Positions 25,562-34,475 of a stretch of DNA of 64,000 bases are shown here, piece after piece. The position numbers and the translations under genes were made by a program. Below the pieces are notes generated by a model. That model was given only the letters and a program-made list of their open reading frames with translations. It had not been told where the DNA came from and made no database searches. Source of the DNA: Mucilaginibacter sp. OK268 (GTDB lineage Bacteria > Bacteroidota > Bacteroidia > Sphingobacteriales > Sphingobacteriaceae); NCBI RefSeq assembly GCF_900103125.1, contig NZ_FNJV01000003.1:620001-684000 (forward strand), written 5' to 3'. Each line of letters opens with the position of its first letter. The stretch's first letter is position 1.

Positions 25562-27892
25562 CTACTTCCCCCAGGCTTTATTAGGCTTAGGCCCCATCAC
25601 CAGCTCTAAAGTTGCGCCTGATGAAATAGCGGCATAATCCAAATAACAATGATGGTATGGCCTGCCGTTTAGCATGGCACTTTGAATATACACGTTAGCT
25701 GCGGAATTATTTTTGGCTACAATAGTAAATGCTTTTCCTTTGGCATATTTAGGATCGAGATTGATCTTCACTTTGCTGAACACAGGACTGGTGATCTCAT
25801 AGCGCATATCTCCCGGACAAACCTGCGCTATACCACTTGCGGCCAATACATACCAGGCCGACATTTGCCCCACATCTTCGTTACCCACCAATCCCTCAAC
25901 TTTATTATGATATGCACGCTGACAAATGATCCTCGTCCACTTTTGGGTAAGCCATGGCGCGCCTAAGCGATTAAACAAAAATGGCACATGATGCACTGGT
26001 TCGTTGGCGTGGTTGTAATAATCGTTCCAAAGTAAATTGGCCGGGGCTTTTTCAAAAAAGTTTGTCAGATCGGATATCGCCTTTTCATTACCACCCAACA
26101 GCTTGGCCAAACCCGGCACATCCTGCGGAACAAACCAGCCTTGCTGATACGGGTTGCTCTCCACCGTACCGTAGCCTTGCTGCAATCTGCCGGCGGCGGG
26201 CCATTCTTGCCATTCGCCATTATTGTTTTTCGGGCGGAACCAGCTTTTATCTTTATCCCATACATTTTTATAGGCCAGGGCTTTTTCGGTGTACTTAGCG
26301 GCGTCTTCTTTTTTACCAAGGGATTTGGCCAGCTGCGCTATACACCAATCAAAATATGCATACTCCAGCGTGCCAGATATACTGTTACCGCCGGTTGTAA
26401 ATCCCCGCTGCCCATTACCGTCTTTTGTATTGGTATTTACACTGTACTCATAAGCTTTATTGATGTCATAGCCGCGGATGCCTTTTTGATAAGCATCAGC
26501 AATAACGGATATGGATGGACTACCGATCATACAGCCGCTATACGCGTTCAACAATTCCCAGCGATCAAAGAAATGCGAGCCATTCTCAGTTGCCAATGTA
26601 ACCTGCGAATTGATCAAATCGTTCACCAAACCCGGATTGATAAGCGTTTGCAGTGGCATCTGGCTGCGGAACACATCCCAGCCGCTAAAGATGGTTCGTT
26701 TGGTAAAATGATCGGCCACATGGGGTTTCAGATCACCACCGGGATATTTCCCATCCACATCCTGAAACGTGCGCGGATCTATCATGGTGTGGTACATGGC
26801 TGTATAGAAATTATATTTTTCTTCCGTTGTGCCACCTGTCACCTGTATTTTTGATAAAGCCTTGTTCCACAAAGCTCGGGCTTGCTGATGAACTTTATCA
26901 AAATCCCAGTCTTTAATCTCGGTCTCCAGGTTGTTTTTTGCTCCTTCAATACTGTTGTAAGAGATACCTGTTTTTAATATCACCTGCTCATTGGCTTTGG
27001 TATCAAAATCGGTGTAAAAGCCCAGGTGTTTGCCCAGCTTTTCTTTAATCCCGGGCAATATGGCAGCGTGAGCTATGATGTCCTGGTATTTAGCGCTTTC
27101 AATATCTTCCAGTTTGCGGGTTTGGCCCTGCGGGATATTAGCGCTCCATACACCATATTCTTTTAAGGGTTTATTCAGCTGGGCATAAAAGTAAACGGTA
27201 TAAAAAGCATGACCGGCACCGTTACCCCAGCCACCGCCTTCGGGTGTACATTTTATCCAGCCCTGTATGGTATGGTCGTCAATAACTTTTACATATTGAT
27301 TAACCGAGGTACCGCCAACGCGACGGGCAAGATCGATCTGGATCCGGGAGCCACTGCCTTGCGGAAACGTAAACCGCATGATCCCACAATGCAGTGTGGC
27401 CGTCAATTCTGATTTGATCTGATGATCGGTCAGCATCACTGAATAATAGCCGGCTGATGCTTTTTCGCTGGCCTTATCATAATAAGATCGGTAACCATCA
27501 TGATGGCCCTCCTTACCCGAGCTGGTTTTCAAGGTACCAGCTGTTGGCATTACTAAAAAATTACCCAGATCGCCATACCAGCCTATACCGCTCATTTGGG
27601 TTAAGGCAAAACCTTCTATAGTTTTATGCTCGTAGCTATAACCCGGACCGTTATCTCCCCCGGTAATGGTGTTTGGACTTACCTGGACCATACCAAAGGG
27701 AACTGCAGCTCCCGGAAAGGTTTTGCCCAAGCCGGCCGGGTTACCAGCCGACTGCATATTGGTGCTGGCACCAATAAAGGGGTTAACATAGTCGGCCAGT
27801 TGTTTTTGCTGGGCAAACAATGCAGTATGGAAAGATAGCGACAGACCGATGCCGATACATATAGCCTTGAGTGTACTATTATTTCTGAGCAT
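25562..27892 (-). CDS. GH92 exo-alpha-mannosidase, secreted
   Basis: A 776-residue calcium-dependent inverting alpha-mannosidase with a signal peptide ending ALFAQ. Family blocks are YVNPFIGAS near the N-terminus, FPGAAVPFGMVQVSPNT, GFALTQMSGIGW, FSGWDVFRSQMPL in the (alpha/alpha)6 domain and GNEDVGQMSAWYVLAASG in the catalytic region. The length is typical. It is adjacent to but convergent with the AraC gene, so it is a separate transcription unit. Mannose-containing side chains of the same glycan or of N-glycans are possible substrates; the linkage cannot be read. Confidence 0.95.
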   Translation of the reverse strand: MLRNNSTLKAICIGIGLSLSFHTALFAQQKQLADYVNPFIGASTNMQSAGNPAGLGKTFPGAAVPFGMVQVSPNTITGGDNGPGYSYEHKTIEGFALTQMSGIGWYGDLGNFLVMPTAGTLKTSSGKEGHHDGYRSYYDKASEKASAGYYSVMLTDHQIKSELTATLHCGIMRFTFPQGSGSRIQIDLARRVGGTSVNQYVKVIDDHTIQGWIKCTPEGGGWGNGAGHAFYTVYFYAQLNKPLKEYGVWSANIPQGQTRKLEDIESAKYQDIIAHAAILPGIKEKLGKHLGFYTDFDTKANEQVILKTGISYNSIEGAKNNLETEIKDWDFDKVHQQARALWNKALSKIQVTGGTTEEKYNFYTAMYHTMIDPRTFQDVDGKYPGGDLKPHVADHFTKRTIFSGWDVFRSQMPLQTLINPGLVNDLINSQVTLATENGSHFFDRWELLNAYSGCMIGSPSISVIADAYQKGIRGYDINKAYEYSVNTNTKDGNGQRGFTTGGNSISGTLEYAYFDWCIAQLAKSLGKKEDAAKYTEKALAYKNVWDKDKSWFRPKNNNGEWQEWPAAGRLQQGYGTVESNPYQQGWFVPQDVPGLAKLLGGNEKAISDLTNFFEKAPANLLWNDYYNHANEPVHHVPFLFNRLGAPWLTQKWTRIICQRAYHNKVEGLVGNEDVGQMSAWYVLAASGIAQVCPGDMRYEITSPVFSKVKINLDPKYAKGKAFTIVAKNNSAANVYIQSAMLNGRPYHHCYLDYAAISSGATLELVMGPKPNKAWGK

Positions 27893-28047
27893 GTTTATTT
27901 ACTAAGGTTTATTGATAACCGGGCAACAAGGTATTACTGGTTTAACAAGTAAGGATTGGCAAAAATATACCTGAACCCTTTTGCCCGACATAGATTAAAA
28001 CACGATGTTGATGGATTATATATGGAAACGATAGCAAATTTATGATT

Positions 28048-28075
28048 TAGCCCGGTTTTATGAGATGCCGGGCTA
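28048..28075 (-). terminator. Hairpin after the NHL-repeat gene
   Basis: TAGCCCGG and CCGGGCTA, perfect over eight bases with a 12-base loop, 32 bases past the NHL gene stop. Only a weak T-rich tail follows on the minus strand. Confidence 0.5.
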
Positions 28076-28106
28076 TTATTAACGCTATTTTTACAATCTA
28101 CCCGGT

Positions 28107-29216
28107 TTATACACGAGTTAGTTTTACCGGAGCGGTGTGGTAGGCATTCCACTGGCATACGTAAACATTTTTATCTTCATCTACACAAACATCATGGCCG
28201 TGCTGAAAAATAGGATTAACCGACTGTAAGGTTTGCTGCAGCACCCCATTCTTATAAATCGGAGCGGCACCGCCTGGGTTAGATACCACTTTATCCTTTG
28301 CATCCAACACAGTTACAAAGCCCGAATAATCAAAACGTTTCCCGGTTGCATCTTTCGACCAGCAAACACCTGCATAAATATTTTGCTCATTGATCACCGC
28401 CCGGCATACGTACATGCCCGGCATATCAATGCGTTTGATGAATTTACCATCGAGCGTAAATACTTTAAAACAGTTTTCCTCACGCGAGGTACATATCAGC
28501 GTTGGGTTATTTTTATCACGGGTATCAACTGTTACACCATGCGCATTCACCAGGTTATGATCTTTATTGGTATTGTGATGACCGCCAAAGTGATTGATAT
28601 ATTGACCTTTGCTATTGTAATGGATAATATAATCGGAGCCATAACCATCGGCCACATAAATATCACCATTAGGCGCTACAGCTGTTTCGGTGGGTTTAAA
28701 GGGCTCGTCATCTTTATAAATACCAATGGTTCGGGGGTGCCCTATCGCAAATATCAGTTTACCATCTAGCGTGGTTTTCAATACCTGGCCAGACTGACCG
28801 TAGTTATTACCCGTCCTGTCCAAAGCCCAGCCGCAATCGGTAAGCAATAAGAAATCTTCACCACCCTCTTTACTGATACTTAAACCATGCCCGCCAGGCA
28901 GTGAGGTTCCCCAATAATCAAGCAGTTTGCCCGATTTATCAAATATCAGGATGTTGTTATGGGTGTGGTCGCCCAGCATAATCAAGCGGCCTTTACTGTC
29001 CTGTACCATTTCATGGCAATTGGCCAGCGGGTTGCTGTTCACACTGATCTTCGCCCAGTTTTTATCGGCTTTATAGGTAAACTCTCCCTGTCCGATGGTT
29101 TGGTCATTTGGTTTCATATCCTGATGTAATATAGCAAAACTTTTTGCGGGTGCGGTAGCAACCAGGGCGGATGCAATGGCTGAATTCTTTATAAAATTTC
29201 TTCTCGATTTCTCCAT
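28107..29216 (-). CDS. Tat-exported NHL-repeat beta-propeller protein
   Basis: A 369-residue protein with a twin-arginine signal (SRRNFIKNSAIASALVATAP), so it is probably exported folded. The mature part consists of NHL-type blades: HEMVQDSKGRLIMLGD, PTETAVAPNGDIYVADGYG, HGVTVD and HGHDVCVDEDKNVYVCQW. The fold resembles the peptidyl-hydroxyglycine lyase-like six-bladed propellers. In Bacteroidota such proteins often accompany sugar-degradation genes, but no enzymatic activity is established here. It lies upstream of GH92 in the same direction with a 214-base gap, so cotranscription is uncertain. Confidence 0.8.
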   Translation of the reverse strand: MEKSRRNFIKNSAIASALVATAPAKSFAILHQDMKPNDQTIGQGEFTYKADKNWAKISVNSNPLANCHEMVQDSKGRLIMLGDHTHNNILIFDKSGKLLDYWGTSLPGGHGLSISKEGGEDFLLLTDCGWALDRTGNNYGQSGQVLKTTLDGKLIFAIGHPRTIGIYKDDEPFKPTETAVAPNGDIYVADGYGSDYIIHYNSKGQYINHFGGHHNTNKDHNLVNAHGVTVDTRDKNNPTLICTSREENCFKVFTLDGKFIKRIDMPGMYVCRAVINEQNIYAGVCWSKDATGKRFDYSGFVTVLDAKDKVVSNPGGAAPIYKNGVLQQTLQSVNPIFQHGHDVCVDEDKNVYVCQWNAYHTAPVKLTRV

Positions 29217-29551
29217 GGATTTACAATTGTTCTATTGTATGAACATAATGCTAAGGTAATATATTTTCTTTCAAATTTCCGATACCTTAAGGCTTGAAAA
29301 AGGAAATTATTTACCCTGCCCCTATCCAACAGTTTTTTTATGAAACAGCAGCAGAAACGGGTTTTGAAAACTTGTCGTATTTTTCGCAGATATTTTAAAC
29401 ATAACCGGGCAAACACTCCATGCGTATAAAGGACCGGCTGCGCGTAATAAAATGTAACATGAACAGACTATACATTTAATATATTCAAATTAAATATTTA
29501 GTTTTAAAAACTGATCACTATTAACCATATCAGGACTAACTAAATTGATAT
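29217..29551. other. Divergent gap between the NHL and histidine kinase genes
   Basis: 335 bases, AT-rich, holding the promoters of two divergent genes. A small AGTTTT-A-AAAACT dyad is present near 29500. No TAnnTTTG box with a proper upstream TTG was found on either strand. Confidence 0.4.
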
Positions 29552-30931
29552 ATGGCGGGATTTGCGGCGCTTATTACCTTTATCTTATGTACACAACTGC
29601 GTAAAAACCTAAAACGTGATGGTGTCAATTCGCCGTGGTCGCAGTATTTGCTATATGCTATGTGTACCGCAGTCGCACTCATGGCCATGAGCTTTAATTT
29701 TGATAGCAGGTGGATTTTTCAATTGCTTACTTTTGGCTTGGCGGCTGGTGTTGTGGCTCTGCCTTATACCGTAGAAGAATTTAAATCAAGCCGCTCTCTT
29801 GTTAACGCAGTGATCCCCATTGTGGCAGTTGGTTTTCTTACTTTTATTTGCGAACATTTATTTCCTAAATTATACGAGAGCCTTGATAATGTTATGGAAA
29901 GCGCCATATGGTTCGCGGTAATTTGGTTTTGTGCTATGTGGTTTATCAATCGCCGGCAAAGCAAAGCGCTGGAGATCGAGCGTACCAAACGCCGTAATGA
30001 GGAAGAACAGAACCGCATGATGGCCGCCATGAAGGTTAACCTGGAAAGCCAGGTAAAAGAGCGTACCGCCGAACTTACGCAGCAAAAAGAAGAACTTCAA
30101 CAAGCCCTGGCCGAACTAAAAAGCACCCAGGCGCAATTGGTACAGCAGGAAAAAATGGCATCACTGGGTGAGCTTACGGCTGGTATCGCGCATGAAATAC
30201 AAAACCCTTTAAATTTCGTCAATAACTTTAGCGAGGTAAGTATCGAATTACTGGATGAACTTAAAGTGGACATTTTAAGCAAGCTACCCGATGAGACTAA
30301 GGAAGATGTGGACGACATTATCAATGACCTCACCCAAAATCTTTCAAAAATAAACCAGCATGGTAAACGTGCCGATGCTATTGTAAAAGGTATGCTGCAG
30401 CATTCACGTGCATCAACCAGTAAAAAAGAACCTACTGATATTAATGCCCTTGCCGATGAATATCTACGTTTAAGTTATCATGGCCTGCGCGCTAAGGACA
30501 AATCATTTAACGCAGGCATGAGAACCAGTTTCGACGAAACCATTGGCAATGTTGATGCCATGGCGCAGGACCTGGGACGGGTATTACTCAACCTGTACAA
30601 CAACTCGTTTTATTCCGTAGCCGAAAAGAAAAAATTGAAAGGTGAAAGTTATGAGCCTATGGTTAATGTAGCTACCAAACACGTAACGCTTGCTAATGGT
30701 CATAACGCTGTTGAAATTACCGTAAGTGACAATGGTATGGGGATCCCGCAAAAAGTGCTGGACAAAATATATCAGCCATTTTTTACTACCAAACCTACCG
30801 GGCAGGGAACAGGTTTAGGTTTATCCATGAGCTATGATATTATTACCAAAGCTCATAATGGGGAATTGAAGGTAGATACCGCAGAAGGTGAGTACGCAAA
30901 ATTTACCATCACCATACCGACAAATGGGTAG
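29552..30931 (+). CDS. Membrane sensor histidine kinase
   Basis: A 459-residue kinase. Residues 1-135 hold four to five membrane helices with almost no periplasmic loops, so it probably senses within the membrane. A coiled coil follows (about 140-200). The HisKA box MASLGELTAGIAHEIQNPLN carries phosphorylated His214. The ATPase domain has NLYNNSFYSV (N box), DNGMGIP (G1), FFTTKPTGQGTGLGLS (F and G2). An in-frame stop just before the ATG fixes the start at or after 29552. It is followed by two receiver-domain genes and should phosphorylate one or both. The signal is unknown. Confidence 0.92.
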   Translation: MAGFAALITFILCTQLRKNLKRDGVNSPWSQYLLYAMCTAVALMAMSFNFDSRWIFQLLTFGLAAGVVALPYTVEEFKSSRSLVNAVIPIVAVGFLTFICEHLFPKLYESLDNVMESAIWFAVIWFCAMWFINRRQSKALEIERTKRRNEEEQNRMMAAMKVNLESQVKERTAELTQQKEELQQALAELKSTQAQLVQQEKMASLGELTAGIAHEIQNPLNFVNNFSEVSIELLDELKVDILSKLPDETKEDVDDIINDLTQNLSKINQHGKRADAIVKGMLQHSRASTSKKEPTDINALADEYLRLSYHGLRAKDKSFNAGMRTSFDETIGNVDAMAQDLGRVLLNLYNNSFYSVAEKKKLKGESYEPMVNVATKHVTLANGHNAVEITVSDNGMGIPQKVLDKIYQPFFTTKPTGQGTGLGLSMSYDIITKAHNGELKVDTAEGEYAKFTITIPTNG

Positions 30932-31045
30932 GATCTTGGGGAATAAGGACTTGGGGAGGAAGGATTTTTGGAACAAAGAACAAGGACTTGAAGTGCTAGG
31001 AATAATTTTTTTAATACAAATCACTAATTCATTAATTCACTAACT
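30931..31045. repeat. Short word-like repeats between kinase and regulator genes
   Basis: Imperfect repeats of AAGGACTTGG-like words (about 30945-31000) are followed by CACTAATTCA words (about 31020-31043). The same kind of patch, with different words, is found at 21957, 25530, 32525 and 60786. Confidence 0.5.
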
Positions 31046-31096
31046 ACGCAGTCCTCACGAGCACCGCGTAAAATTAACCACTAACGAATAATTAAA

Positions 31097-31474
31097 TTGA
31101 AAATACTTGTTGTTGATGATGAGGCCGATGTACAGCCATTATTTACCCAGCGTTTCCGCAAGGAGATCAAAAGCGGTGAAATGGCATTTACGTTCGCGTT
31201 ATCAGGTGAAGAGGCCATGGGATATCTCGAACAAAATCACTCAGAGGTGATCCTTATTTTATCGGACATTAATATGCCCGGCATGAGCGGACTGGAGCTG
31301 CTTAAAAATATCAGGAGTACTTACGAAAAACCGCCGCCGGTAGTAATGATGATAACCGCTTATGGCGATGATGAAAACTATAGACAATCAATGGATTTGG
31401 GGGCCAATGATTTTTTAACCAAGCCCCTTGATTTTAATAGCCTTAAAGACAAACTAAAACACATAGAACAATAA
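31097..31474 (+). CDS. Single-domain response regulator
   Basis: A 125-residue stand-alone receiver domain: acidic pair VDDEADV, phosphoacceptor Asp57 in LILSDINMPG, conserved Thr in MMITAYG and Lys in LTKPLDF. The start is TTG, because no ATG gives the first strand (KILVVDDE). It overlaps the next gene by one base (TAATG), which implies translational coupling. With no output domain, it may act by protein contact or as a phosphate sink for the kinase at 29552. Confidence 0.9.
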   Translation: MKILVVDDEADVQPLFTQRFRKEIKSGEMAFTFALSGEEAMGYLEQNHSEVILILSDINMPGMSGLELLKNIRSTYEKPPPVVMMITAYGDDENYRQSMDLGANDFLTKPLDFNSLKDKLKHIEQ

Positions 31475-32517
31475 TGGCCAAGATACTGGTGGTTGATGAT
31501 GAATCTGACCTGGAATTACTCATCAAACAGAAATTCAGGAAAAAGATCAGAGAAAAGGTATTTGATTTTGTATTTGCCCAGAATGGTTTTGACGCCCTTA
31601 AAAAACTGGCCGAACAGCCGGACATTGATGTGGTTTTAAGCGACATCAACATGCCCGAAATGGATGGCCTTACCCTGCTTACCAAGCTGCCTGAGGCCAA
31701 TCCTATCTTAAAGGCAGTCATGGTATCGGCCTATAGCGATATGGAAAATATCCGTACTGCCATGAACCGTGGTGCTTTTGATTTCGTATGTAAACCCGTT
31801 AATTTCGACGATCTGGATATCACCATCGAAAAAACGCTGCTGCACGTTATAGAGCTCAAAAAAACCTTACAGGCTATCAAAGAGAATAACATATTGCGCA
31901 TGTATGTTGACGAGAATGTGCTGAACTTTATGACCCACAAGGAGTTTGAAACCAGCCTGCTCTCTAACGAAACCATCGACGCTACTGTTCTATTTATCGA
32001 TATATGCGGCTTTACAGCTATTTCAGAACATGTGCCCGCCAATACGGTAGTAGGCTTGATTAACAAGCTTTTTGATGCCATGGTAAAAGAGATCATAGCG
32101 CAAAACGGGCATATCGATAAGTTCATGGGTGATGCGGTGATGGCCGTTTTCAGGGGCGAATATCATCTTGATCGCGCTATTGACGCCGCCCTTGCCGTAC
32201 GGGAGAAAATGCACGCCGCCGAAGCCATAGTTTATGGCGACAGAACTTTTAAACCTGAGGTTTCTATAGGCATCAATTCGGGCGAAATGATTTCCGGCAA
32301 TATTGGCTCAGCTTCTTTGAAACGGTTGGATTATACGGTAATAGGCGATGCCGTTAACCTGGCCCAGCGCTTACAGTCTGTTGCTCAGGCCAACCAGATC
32401 ATCGTAACGGACGAGGTTTATGAAAAAGCCAAAGAATCATTCGAGTTCAATAAAATTGGCGAAGTAAGTCTGAAAAACAAAGCCAAACCGGTAGAGATAT
32501 ACGAGGTGGTTTCTTAG
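31474..32517 (+). CDS. Receiver domain fused to class III adenylyl cyclase
   Basis: A 347-residue protein. Residues 1-125 are a receiver with VVDDESD, phosphoacceptor Asp57 (LSDINMPE) and Lys in CKPVNF. Residues about 165-345 are a class III nucleotide cyclase with both metal aspartates (Asp176 in FIDICGFT and Asp220 in KFMGDAVM). The lysine in DKFMGD and the Asp-Tyr-Thr in DYTVIGDAVNLAQRL fit an ATP-specific cyclase, and NLAQR supplies the transition-state Asn and Arg. It should make cAMP in response to phosphorylation by the kinase two genes upstream. All catalytic residues are present. Confidence 0.92.
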   Translation: MAKILVVDDESDLELLIKQKFRKKIREKVFDFVFAQNGFDALKKLAEQPDIDVVLSDINMPEMDGLTLLTKLPEANPILKAVMVSAYSDMENIRTAMNRGAFDFVCKPVNFDDLDITIEKTLLHVIELKKTLQAIKENNILRMYVDENVLNFMTHKEFETSLLSNETIDATVLFIDICGFTAISEHVPANTVVGLINKLFDAMVKEIIAQNGHIDKFMGDAVMAVFRGEYHLDRAIDAALAVREKMHAAEAIVYGDRTFKPEVSIGINSGEMISGNIGSASLKRLDYTVIGDAVNLAQRLQSVAQANQIIVTDEVYEKAKESFEFNKIGEVSLKNKAKPVEIYEVVS

Positions 32518-32524
32518 GTTATAC

Positions 32525-32595
32525 GTGGTACGTTGTACGATAAATATAAATCTGTTTAGATCAAAACGTATAACTTACTACGTAAAACGTACCAC
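32525..32595. repeat. Word-like inverted repeat built from ACGT-rich units
   Basis: GTGGTACGTT (32525-32534) pairs perfectly with AACGTACCAC (32586-32595), with four more pairs inside after one mismatch. The words TACGT and AACGTA recur through the loop. It lies between two convergent genes, where it could serve as a two-way terminator. Confidence 0.7.
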
Positions 32596-32604
32596 CCTCT
32601 TCGC

Positions 32605-33483
32605 TTAGTGTTCCCTAACTCTTTTCTTCAATACACCACCTGCGGCTTCTTTGATGCTATTGGTAAATACGAAAGCTTTGGGATCGATACTGTGAACCAG
32701 GTTTTTTAGCCGGCGTACCTCAAAACGGGTTATTACCGTAAAGATGATATCAACTGGTTGGTGTACATTAAAACTTTCTTTCAGGAAACCGCGCTCGCCT
32801 TTGTAAATGGTAATCCCCCTGCCTAATTCCATCACCAGTTTTTCTTTGATGATCTCGCTTTGACCAGATATGATATTCACTGCCGTGTACTCTTCCAGGC
32901 CATCAATCACAAAACTGATAGTCCGCGAAGCGGTATAATAGGTTAAGATGGAATACAGCGCTGTTGGTAACCCAAGCTTAAAGGCCGCGATTAAGAATAT
33001 GATGATATTAATACCCAGGATGATTTCGCTGATGGTGAAGCTGCTTCGTTTTAAGGTGTAAAGCGCCAGTATTTCGATACCATCCAATGCGCAACCTCCA
33101 CGGATAGATAATCCAACTCCCAGCCCCATAAACACCCCGCCAAATATCGATACCAATAGTTTATCCGAGGTTATAACGGGATATGGTACATAGTGCAGGC
33201 AAATACCTAATGCAACTACACAGGCAAAGGTTTTAAGCGCGAACGACTTGTTAACCTGGAACATCCCCATAATAATGAAGGGGATATTGGCTACTACAAT
33301 AACAAAAGCGATATTAAAGTGATACAATTCATGTATCAACAGCGATATACCAGTAACACCACCGTCAAAAAAGCTGTTGGGTACCAAAAAGCCTTTCAGG
33401 GCAAAACCGCAAAATAATATCCCGATGATAACCGTTACTACATCCTTAATTATTTCGGGTAAACTGTGTTCCGATTTGGTCAT
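32605..33483 (-). CDS. YitT-family membrane protein
   Basis: A 292-residue protein with five to six membrane helices (residues about 12-185) followed by a soluble DUF2179 domain. Family signs are FLVPNSFFDGGVTGISLL, GGVFMGLGVGLSIRGGCALDG and the C-terminal GRGITIYKGERGF. Members are conserved in Bacteroidota and Firmicutes, and no transport substrate is firmly established. It is 11 bases from the HD-domain gene and probably cotranscribed with it. Confidence 0.9.
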   Translation of the reverse strand: MTKSEHSLPEIIKDVVTVIIGILFCGFALKGFLVPNSFFDGGVTGISLLIHELYHFNIAFVIVVANIPFIIMGMFQVNKSFALKTFACVVALGICLHYVPYPVITSDKLLVSIFGGVFMGLGVGLSIRGGCALDGIEILALYTLKRSSFTISEIILGINIIIFLIAAFKLGLPTALYSILTYYTASRTISFVIDGLEEYTAVNIISGQSEIIKEKLVMELGRGITIYKGERGFLKESFNVHQPVDIIFTVITRFEVRRLKNLVHSIDPKAFVFTNSIKEAAGGVLKKRVREH

Positions 33484-33494
33484 GAATTATACTT

Positions 33495-34073
33495 TTAAAC
33501 TGTTCTTTTAATAATCTCATCCAGATGCAACTGCTTAACAGGGCCGCGCAACTGGATAGCCGTTTTTGTAAAGTAATGATGGTTTTTAAGAAAAATGATC
33601 TGCTGTTTATCCCAGTCCTGTTCACTTTTCAAACTATCAGTTATTACAAGTTCCGAAAATAGCTTTTTACTGAGTACAAAAAAATCATTCCGCCCTAAAT
33701 AATCCAAATCGGCATCACAAATAATTTCACCTAAATGATCATGTGGGCTTTGCGGCATTTTTGTGGCCATAATAATATCACAGATCCGCTCAATATTTTC
33801 GCGGGTGTAGCCAAAGTTAGGTAAATATAAACGGGCATTATCACATGATTTGCTTTCATGATCTTTTTGTCCCGATAAAAAGCCCGAATCATGAAACAGT
33901 GCTGCAGTAAGCAACAGTTGGGTTTCATGATCGCCTATCCCCTCACTTTGCGCCAGTCGCTTTGATGCCGTATACACATCCACAGCATGATCGGCATTAT
34001 GATAATGAAAACATTCAGGAAGCTCTTTTTTTAATTTATCCAGTATAAATTCCCGGGCCTGTTCAATCTGCAT
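33495..34073 (-). CDS. HD-domain phosphohydrolase
   Basis: A 192-residue cytoplasmic protein of the HD superfamily. Metal-binding residues appear in order: HYHNADHAVDVY (His23 to His29), LFHDSGFL (the HD pair) and CDADLDYLGR (Asp). The fold hydrolyses phosphate esters, often of nucleotides or cyclic nucleotides. The substrate is unknown here. It is the first gene of a pair with the YitT-family gene. Confidence 0.85.
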   Translation of the reverse strand: MQIEQAREFILDKLKKELPECFHYHNADHAVDVYTASKRLAQSEGIGDHETQLLLTAALFHDSGFLSGQKDHESKSCDNARLYLPNFGYTRENIERICDIIMATKMPQSPHDHLGEIICDADLDYLGRNDFFVLSKKLFSELVITDSLKSEQDWDKQQIIFLKNHHYFTKTAIQLRGPVKQLHLDEIIKRTV

Positions 34074-34217
34074 CGGTAGTTAAAATTGATCGCTAATATA
34101 ATAAATTGCCTTATTGGAGACACAAATATGTGTCTCTGCAAAAAAACAACTGTAGAGACGCATTACATGCGTCTCCCGTAAGAGACCAATAGTCTATCAA
34201 GCGGCTTTAATCTCAAA

Positions 34218-34299
34218 GGGCTGTCATGCTGAGCTCCGTCGAAGCATGGTGGGCAGGCCTCTGCGCTCTACCCTTCGACGGTGCTCAGGGTGACAGCCC
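34218..34299. repeat. Palindromic repeat, family B (GCTGAGC-CGTCGAAG), copy 1
   Basis: Outer arms GGGCTGTCA-GCTGAGC pair with GCTCAG-TGACAGCCC, and CCGTCGAAG pairs with CTTCGACGG. The central part is CATGGTGGGCAGGCCTCTGC. Other copies are at 37062 (inverted), 38491 (truncated) and 54618. Confidence 0.8.
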
Positions 34300-34421
34300 C
34301 TTTCCTTATTCGCCATGCCATGGGCTTTTATACATAAAAAAAGAGGAGACACAAGTATTGTGTCTCTACAAAAAAACAGCTGTAGAGACGCATTACATGC
34401 GTCTCCCGTAATACAATAATC

Positions 34422-34462
34422 AAAAAAGCCTGCCAATTACACATATAATCAGCAGGCTTTTT
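34422..34462 (-). terminator. Terminator of the TonB receptor gene
   Basis: AAAAAGCCTGC and GCAGGCTTTTT form a perfect 11-base stem 14 bases after the TonB receptor stop codon. On the minus strand the stem ends in a run of T. Confidence 0.8.
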
Positions 34463-34475
34463 GATATTCAGCAAT

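Larger units (their letters stand above)
34074..34475. repeat. Gap filled by a composite of palindromic repeats (C-B-C)
   Basis: The 402-base gap contains family C copies at 34116-34179 and 34345-34410 on both sides of a family B copy at 34218-34299, and then a terminator. The two C copies are over 85 percent alike, including the internal CAAAAAAACA-CTGTAGAGACG linker. This suggests duplication of C around B. No gene is present. Confidence 0.75.

Noticed and set aside
34116..34410. Repeated units as a CRISPR array
   Set aside because: The units are palindromes of differing length with no regular spacer size and no cas genes nearby.
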